Shown one piece after another: positions 6,771 to 9,466 of a DNA stretch of 9,466 nt. The DNA is from Acidobacteriota bacterium (lineage in GTDB: Bacteria; Acidobacteriota; Terriglobia; UBA7540). The translations under genes and the position numbers were made by a program. Within the stretch, counting starts at the first letter, position 1; every line of letters starts with the position of its first letter. A model generated the notes under the pieces. That model was not told the DNA's origin and made no database searches. It was given only the letters and a program-made list of their open reading frames with translations. The stretch is taken from contig JAKASC010000081.1 in NCBI GenBank assembly GCA_021828245.1, forward strand, positions 1 to 9,466, given 5' to 3'.

Positions 6771-7195
6771 TACAGCCACGCCGGCCATTCCAGGGTTACG
6801 ACCGTGGTGTACTGTTCCAAGTCCTCCAAAGCGTCCGCTTCTTCGGGAGATAGCATGCGCCCTGCGGCGAGCAAGGTTGTGTGGAGGTATATGGTGCCGC
6901 CCTCCGTCGTCACACGGTTACGGGAGGCAACCTTGCCAGAGATCTTGACCCGAAATTCGAACATTTGCTCGGGCCCACGAATGGGGTCGTCGCATTTCGG
7001 GTTGAGGAACGGTAGGGGTCCATCCAGGTCGACTTCCCATCCGGCTAACCACGGCACGCTGGGCAAAGACTGGTGCAGCCTCGACAGGATTGCAGCATCG
7101 AAATTCTCCCGGCACAGGGCGATACGCCGCGGGTCGCCGGTATTCAAAGTTTGATGCACCAGAGATCGCTCGAAACCCCACGGGCCGCGCTTCAT
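6770..7195 (-). CDS. Hypothetical protein, 141 residues
   Basis: I do not recognise this protein. From the ATG at 7195 it gives 141 residues, with no membrane segment or signal peptide. It has an aromatic and proline-rich middle (SVPWLAGWEVDLDGPLPFLNP), a beta-rich FEFRVKISGKV section and an acidic tail (SPEEADALEDLEQYTTVVTLEWPAWL). The start is chosen for its GAGAGGACACAGGTC leader, with a GAGAGG nine bases upstream. The frame stays open to a TTG at 7270, which would add 25 poorly placed residues. It lies 134 bases downstream of the 180-residue gene on the same strand and ends at a strong terminator, so the two probably form a small unit. It has the size and soluble character of immunity or accessory proteins, but nothing in the sequence proves that. 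Confidence 0.6.
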   Translation of the reverse strand: MKRGPWGFERSLVHQTLNTGDPRRIALCRENFDAAILSRLHQSLPSVPWLAGWEVDLDGPLPFLNPKCDDPIRGPEQMFEFRVKISGKVASRNRVTTEGGTIYLHTTLLAAGRMLSPEEADALEDLEQYTTVVTLEWPAWL

Positions 7196-7225
7196 GACCT
7201 GTGTCCTCTCGATGGTAGCAATGAG

Positions 7226-7249
7226 CCACGACACGATTTTTGTGCGTGG
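7226..7249. other. Imperfect hairpin in the leader of the 141-residue gene
   Basis: CCACGACA (7226-7233) and TGTGCGTGG (7241-7249) pair with one bulged base around a short AT-rich loop. On the minus strand this stem lies about 30 bases upstream of the ATG at 7195. It could be a leader structure, or chance. Confidence 0.25.
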
Positions 7250-7280
7250 GCTTTTGGATGATCGTTTCAATTCACGAACC

Positions 7281-7312
7281 CACGGGATCTAAATCGTCCC
7301 GTGCTACCCGCT
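7281..7312 (-). repeat. REP-like element 2: AGCGGGTAGC tag plus hairpin
   Basis: On the minus strand AGCGGGTAGC (7312-7303) is followed by CACGGGA and TCCCGTG (7303-7297 and 7287-7281, nine-base loop) and then GGGTT. The tag is identical to that at 6770-6761, and both hairpins end in GTGGGTT, although their stems differ. It lies between the two hypothetical genes and has no T-run, so it is not an intrinsic terminator. Confidence 0.4.
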
Positions 7313-7329
7313 CCGCCTCGCGCCCGCGG

Positions 7330-7872
7330 CTAGATTGTACTAAGCACGATTTGGCACTCGCAGCTGCCCGGCGGTCCCATGTGGACGGCGTCGAGATCTG
7401 TTCCCGGCGCAACCTGCATTGATTCGGCCGCCAAACAGGCGGGGCAGGACCACGGGTTCCGCGGGCAAACGCGCACAAAGGCAAGCTTGGTCCCTTCCCT
7501 CTCGGCACGCCGGATGTCCGCTAGGACCTCGGCGAGCTCAGCGTCACTGATACGCCAACCGCGTGCGAGCTCGGCCAACGCTCGGGAAGACGCCTCCCCG
7601 GCGTGGGCCGCTGCCACGGAAAGACGGTCAGCGACCTCCGAGACAGAAGCATTCCGCCAGTAGCTGGCAGAAGCTTGGGCCTCATCCAATTCCCACTGGA
7701 CGTACTCAGCGTCCGGCCCGAGAAGTCCATTGCCGACGCGGGCGCCGCTCGGGCGATCTTGCCGGTCCGCGACACCGTTTGTCATGCGGGCCAGCCAGTC
7801 ATCGTACAGTACGCACGCGCTTCGCAGAGCGGCACGCGCGCGCTCCATCAGAACGTCCCTTTCTCCCGACAT
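7330..7872 (-). CDS. Hypothetical protein with C-terminal cysteine cluster, 180 residues
   Basis: I do not recognise this as a named family. Residues 1-130 are alanine, glutamate and arginine rich and look mostly helical. The last 45 residues hold five cysteines: C136, C143 and C146 in the segment CPRNPWSCPACLAAE, and C171 and C173 in GPPGSCECQIVL. That spacing (CxxC then CxC after a PP turn) suggests a small zinc-binding fold. It weakly recalls the CPxC...PPxHPxCRC tail of phage head-morphogenesis (Mu F-like / SPP1 gp7-like) proteins, but the histidine is missing and the N-terminus gives no support. The ATG at 7872 has an excellent AAGGAGG seven bases upstream, which makes translation likely. 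The gene is 134 bases before the 141-residue gene and 200 bases from the insertion sequence, in a region that looks accessory. Confidence 0.65.
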   Translation of the reverse strand: MSGERDVLMERARAALRSACVLYDDWLARMTNGVADRQDRPSGARVGNGLLGPDAEYVQWELDEAQASASYWRNASVSEVADRLSVAAAHAGEASSRALAELARGWRISDAELAEVLADIRRAEREGTKLAFVRVCPRNPWSCPACLAAESMQVAPGTDLDAVHMGPPGSCECQIVLSTI

Positions 7873-7879
7873 GCTCGTG

Positions 7880-7886
7880 CCTCCTT
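7880..7886 (-). promoter_or_regulatory. Strong ribosome binding site for the 180-residue gene
   Basis: AAGGAGG on the minus strand lies seven bases before the ATG at 7872. It decides the start and is the best Shine-Dalgarno sequence of the non-IS genes here. Confidence 0.7.
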
Positions 7887-7894
7887 GTTTCGCT

Positions 7895-7913
7895 CGGCGC
7901 GGATACCGCGCCG
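7895..7913 (-). promoter_or_regulatory. GC-rich hairpin just upstream of the ribosome site
   Basis: CGGCGCGG (7895-7902) and CCGCGCCG (7906-7913) form a perfect eight-base GC-only stem with a three-base loop. It ends eight bases before the AAGGAGG of the 180-residue gene. Such a stable stem in the leader could influence transcript stability or translation, or could insulate the gene from upstream transcription. No T-run follows. Confidence 0.45.
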
Positions 7914-7952
7914 CTTGCGGTATGTGCGATCCGTGGCCAATAATCGGGATAG

Positions 7953-8036
7953 TTACGATGACGGGCTATACGCCTTGAGCAAGCAAGCGGGTAGATTCTC
8001 TCTTGATTGTACAGCGAAAAGTTGAATGAAATTCAT
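7953..8036 (-). CDS. Possible small ORF, 27 residues
   Basis: An ATG at 8036 has AGGAGG only four bases upstream (8046-8041) and opens a frame of 27 codons ending in TAA, beginning MNFIQLFAVQ and ending KAYSPSS. The first ten residues are hydrophobic. It lies 80 bases upstream of the 180-residue gene and about 35 bases from the inner edge of the insertion sequence, so it could be a leader peptide, a real small protein or chance. The spacing from Shine-Dalgarno to start is shorter than ideal and there is no coding-bias support at this length. Confidence 0.22.
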   Translation of the reverse strand: MNFIQLFAVQSRENLPACLLKAYSPSS

Positions 8037-8066
8037 GCCACCTCCTGAAGTACGAGAGCAGTAGCG

Positions 8067-8070
8067 CATC
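8067..8070. repeat. CATC, candidate four-base direct repeat at the insertion sequence end
   Basis: CATC lies one base outside the left subterminal repeat and recurs at 9441-9444, two bases outside the right one. It may be the shared core where the element joins its target. Four bases is short, so this is tentative. Confidence 0.3.
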
Positions 8071-8071
8071 T

Positions 8072-8085
8072 ATGAAGGGGGCGGC
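8072..8085 (+). repeat. Subterminal inverted repeat of the insertion sequence (transposase 3' side)
   Basis: ATGAAGGGGGCGGC here is the exact reverse complement of 9425-9438. The match stops at once on both sides, as expected for a discrete subterminal repeat of an IS1111-type element. Confidence 0.8.
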
Positions 8086-8288
8086 GGAGTCAAGGGAAAA
8101 GTTCTGAGGCTTTGTTTTGTGGGGCGGAGCGAGCAGCCCCCCTTACCCGAAAGTGGGGGGATGCAAGCGCAGCCACACTTGTTCCTCGACGCCTGTGCGC
8201 CGGTGTCCTTTCTATTCTCCGGCGAGCCAAAGCTCACTCATCTATCCGGTCGCGAAGACCACGATGTCGATGCGCAGCCGGGAGCGTC
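8086..8288 (-). ncRNA. Candidate bridge RNA region of the IS1111-type element
   Basis: This is the 203-base non-coding stretch between the transposase stop and the subterminal repeat, where IS1111-type elements encode their bridge RNA. On the minus strand it can form successive stems: GGTC/GACC at 8260-8248 (five-base loop); GAGC/GCTC at 8235-8224; CGGCGC/GCGTCG at 8202-8187 with one G-U pair; AAGTG/CGCTT at 8180-8165 with one G-U pair; and CCCCCC/GGGGGG at 8160-8137. The last competes with a GGGGC/GCCCC pairing at 8121-8125 and 8136-8140. An alternative CCGG/CCGG stem (8249-8246 with 8222-8219) would enclose the GAGC hairpin and leave a ten-base internal loop. The RNA ends, promoter and true fold are not known; this is pattern reading, not a covariance-model result. 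Confidence 0.5.
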
Positions 8289-9365
8289 CTAATCAGAGTT
8301 GAAAGGTCGATGTTCCGACCATGCGCTACTCGAGGTGCGCTCCCGAGGTTTTTCTACTTGCGGCAAGGTTGCGGCCACCTGCAGCGCGTGCCGCCAGCGG
8401 TAGAAGGCGATCGCCGCCAGTTTGCGCGCCAGAGCCACCGCCGCCCGGCTGGTTCCGTGCCGCTCCCGCTGCCGCTGGTAGAAACCGTAAAATCTTGGAT
8501 GGAACGCCGCCCGGTGCGCCGCCTGCACCAGCGCCCAGCGCAGCACGCTCGATCCCTGCTTGGTGATGGGCCCGCCCCAGCGGTGCTCGCCCGAGGCATG
8601 GAGCGACGGCGCCAGGCCGATGTAAGAGACCAGGTGCTTGGCCGACGGGAACCGCCGGATGTCGCCCACCTCGGCGATCACCAGCGAGGCGATGAAGGGA
8701 CCGATGCCCGGAATCTCTTCCAGCGCCTGCGCCGCCGGACTGGCCTTGGCCTGTTGGCGGATCTCCCGGTCCAGCGCCGCCAGTTGCTCGCCCAGCAGAT
8801 CCAGCCGCTCCAGTTGCCCGTCCACTTCCCAGCGGTCGGTCCGTGCCAGTTCCAGTTCCTGCAGAAACTGCCGTCCCTTCGGGCCAAACGGCGAGTGCAG
8901 CGGGGAACGAATCCCGTTGCGATTCAGCACCCCGTGAATCGAGTTCTTGGCCCGCGTCGCCCACTGCACCGTGTGGACGCGATAACGGAGCAGTTGCCGC
9001 TCTTCCCGCACCGGCCGCGGCGCAATCCAGGCCTCGGCCAGAAATCCCGTCCGCAGCAGTTCGGCCAGCACCCGCGAATCCAGCCGGTCGTGCTTGATCC
9101 GCGCCGCCGCAATCGCCCGCGTCTTCCACGGATGCACCAAGTGCAACTCCAAGCCCAGCGGCTCCATCACGTTCAGAAAGTAATACCAGTTGAACGTTGC
9201 CTCCACGGCCACCGCCGCCGGCTTCCGCACTTGCCCGAAATAGGCTTCCAGCTCCTGCTTCTCCGTTCCGATCCTGCGCGACTCCCGCAGGTGGCCGTCC
9301 GCGTCGAGGACGGTCACCCAGCAACTCCTCTTGTGCAAGTCCACGCCAACGTATAACTTCTTCAT
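8289..9365 (-). CDS. IS110-family transposase (bridge-RNA-type DEDD recombinase)
   Basis: The protein is 358 residues, typical of the family. The N-terminal RuvC-like DEDD domain shows D9 in YVGVDLHKRS, E55 in VAVEATFNWYYF, and D93 and D96 in IKHDRLDSRVLAELLR. A helical middle (about 115-210) follows. The C-terminal Transposase_20 domain shows the helix-hairpin-helix-like EEIPGIGPFIASLVIAEVGD and then ITKQGSSVLRWALVQAA, where S272 or S273 is the expected catalytic serine. These recombinases act without the usual DDE chemistry and, in characterised members, are guided by a bridge RNA that pairs with donor and target DNA. The ATG at 9365 has AAAGGAGA seven bases upstream. All key residues are present and there is no frameshift. 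Confidence 0.96.
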   Translation of the reverse strand: MKKLYVGVDLHKRSCWVTVLDADGHLRESRRIGTEKQELEAYFGQVRKPAAVAVEATFNWYYFLNVMEPLGLELHLVHPWKTRAIAAARIKHDRLDSRVLAELLRTGFLAEAWIAPRPVREERQLLRYRVHTVQWATRAKNSIHGVLNRNGIRSPLHSPFGPKGRQFLQELELARTDRWEVDGQLERLDLLGEQLAALDREIRQQAKASPAAQALEEIPGIGPFIASLVIAEVGDIRRFPSAKHLVSYIGLAPSLHASGEHRWGGPITKQGSSVLRWALVQAAHRAAFHPRFYGFYQRQRERHGTSRAAVALARKLAAIAFYRWRHALQVAATLPQVEKPRERTSSSAWSEHRPFNSD

Positions 9366-9424
9366 GGGGGCTCTCCTTTCGAGAATGAGATTTAGTCGTT
9401 CAAACCAAATCCTACTCGAATCGA

Positions 9425-9438
9425 GCCGCCCCCTTCAT
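9425..9438 (-). repeat. Subterminal inverted repeat of the insertion sequence (transposase 5' side)
   Basis: GCCGCCCCCTTCAT is the reverse complement of 8072-8085 over all 14 bases. It lies 59 bases upstream of the transposase start codon. Confidence 0.8.
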
Positions 9439-9440
9439 GA

Positions 9441-9444
9441 CATC
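9441..9444. repeat. CATC, candidate four-base direct repeat at the other insertion sequence end
   Basis: This matches CATC at 8067-8070. If real, the pre-insertion site would join CATC to the flanks on both sides. Confidence 0.3.
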
Positions 9445-9447
9445 AGA

Positions 9448-9466
9448 GTTTCCCGTTTTGGGAAAC
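9448..9466. repeat. Perfect hairpin in the DNA flanking the insertion sequence
   Basis: GTTTCCC (9448-9454) and GGGAAAC (9460-9466) pair around a five-base loop, reaching the last base of the window. It lies four bases outside the CATC at 9441-9444. It may belong to a structured target, a terminator of a neighbouring gene (GTTTT in the loop), or a larger repeat beyond the window. Confidence 0.5.

Larger units (their letters stand above)
8071..9440 (-). mobile_element. IS110-superfamily insertion sequence, IS1111-type layout
   Basis: The element holds one transposase gene (9365-8289) between perfect 14-base inverted repeats at 8072-8085 and 9425-9438. About 59 bases separate the right repeat from the transposase start and about 203 bases separate the transposase stop from the left repeat. 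In IS110-superfamily elements the IS1111 group has subterminal inverted repeats and places its bridge RNA downstream of the transposase, whereas the IS110 group lacks such repeats and places it upstream. The layout here fits IS1111. The exact ends are set by the CATC shared at 8067-8070 and 9441-9444 and could shift by a few bases. Total length of about 1.37 kb is normal. Gene and ends look intact, so the element may be active. Confidence 0.85.

Noticed and set aside
7196..7270. TTG start for the 141-residue gene at 7270
   Set aside because: The ATG at 7195 has GAGAGG at proper spacing; the extra residues look like translated leader.
8096..8111. GGGAAAAGTTCTGAGG resembling GGGAAACTCTGATG at the other flank of the element
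   Set aside because: It could be read as a target guide, but needs a two-base gap and has mismatches, and it sits on the wrong strand for a left-target guide in a minus-strand RNA.
8326..9324. Minus-strand open frame of 332 codons in another phase of the transposase
   Set aside because: Glycine and alanine rich out-of-phase reading of the transposase, with no motif.
8112..9356. Long plus-strand open frame of 414 codons
   Set aside because: It lies antisense to the IS110 transposase and its translation is arginine and proline rich with no family signature. It is a shadow of GC-rich coding DNA.
1..9466. CRISPR array or tandem repeat arrays
   Set aside because: No regularly spaced repeats were found on reading through the window.

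Overview
This is bacterial DNA, fairly GC-rich, with compact protein-coding genes, Shine-Dalgarno sites and short intergenic gaps. Nothing in it fixes the taxon. The mix of genes (a MoaD-MoaE fusion, an agmatine deiminase / N-carbamoylputrescine amidase pair, a DedA-rhodanese fusion, a TIGR01777 reductase-like protein, an IS110-superfamily element) would suit an Acidobacteriota-like soil or sediment bacterium, but that is only a guess from gene style.

Region 1 (1-5463, all minus strand) is housekeeping metabolism. In order of transcription it holds an N-carbamoylputrescine amidase (5463-4558) and an agmatine deiminase (4558-3443) that overlap by one base, together converting agmatine to putrescine. 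After a 295-base gap come a TIGR01777 nucleotide-sugar-epimerase-like protein (3147-2239), a fused molybdopterin synthase MoaD-MoaE (2219-1524), an inositol-monophosphatase-family phosphatase (1455-655) and a calcineurin-like metallophosphoesterase that runs off the left edge (593-1). These last four are closely spaced and probably co-transcribed.

Region 2 (5464-6640) is a divergent intergenic region with candidate operator and promoter sites, followed by one plus-strand gene that fuses a DedA/VTT membrane domain to a cytoplasmic rhodanese domain.

Region 3 (6641-8070) is accessory. It has two unrecognised minus-strand genes, a 180-residue protein with a C-terminal cysteine cluster (7872-7330) and a 141-residue protein (7195-6770). 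A clear intrinsic terminator closes the second gene, and two hairpins share a 5' AGCGGGTAGC tag like REP elements. A possible 27-residue small ORF lies upstream.

Region 4 (about 8071-9440) is a near-complete IS110-superfamily insertion sequence. Its transposase has the D-E-D-D and serine signatures. Perfect 14-base subterminal inverted repeats and a long non-coding stretch downstream of the transposase place it in the IS1111-type group. That stretch (8086-8288) can fold into a string of hairpins and is the expected site of a bridge RNA. Short segments in it match or complement the element's own ends and flank. This is the most interesting signal in the window.
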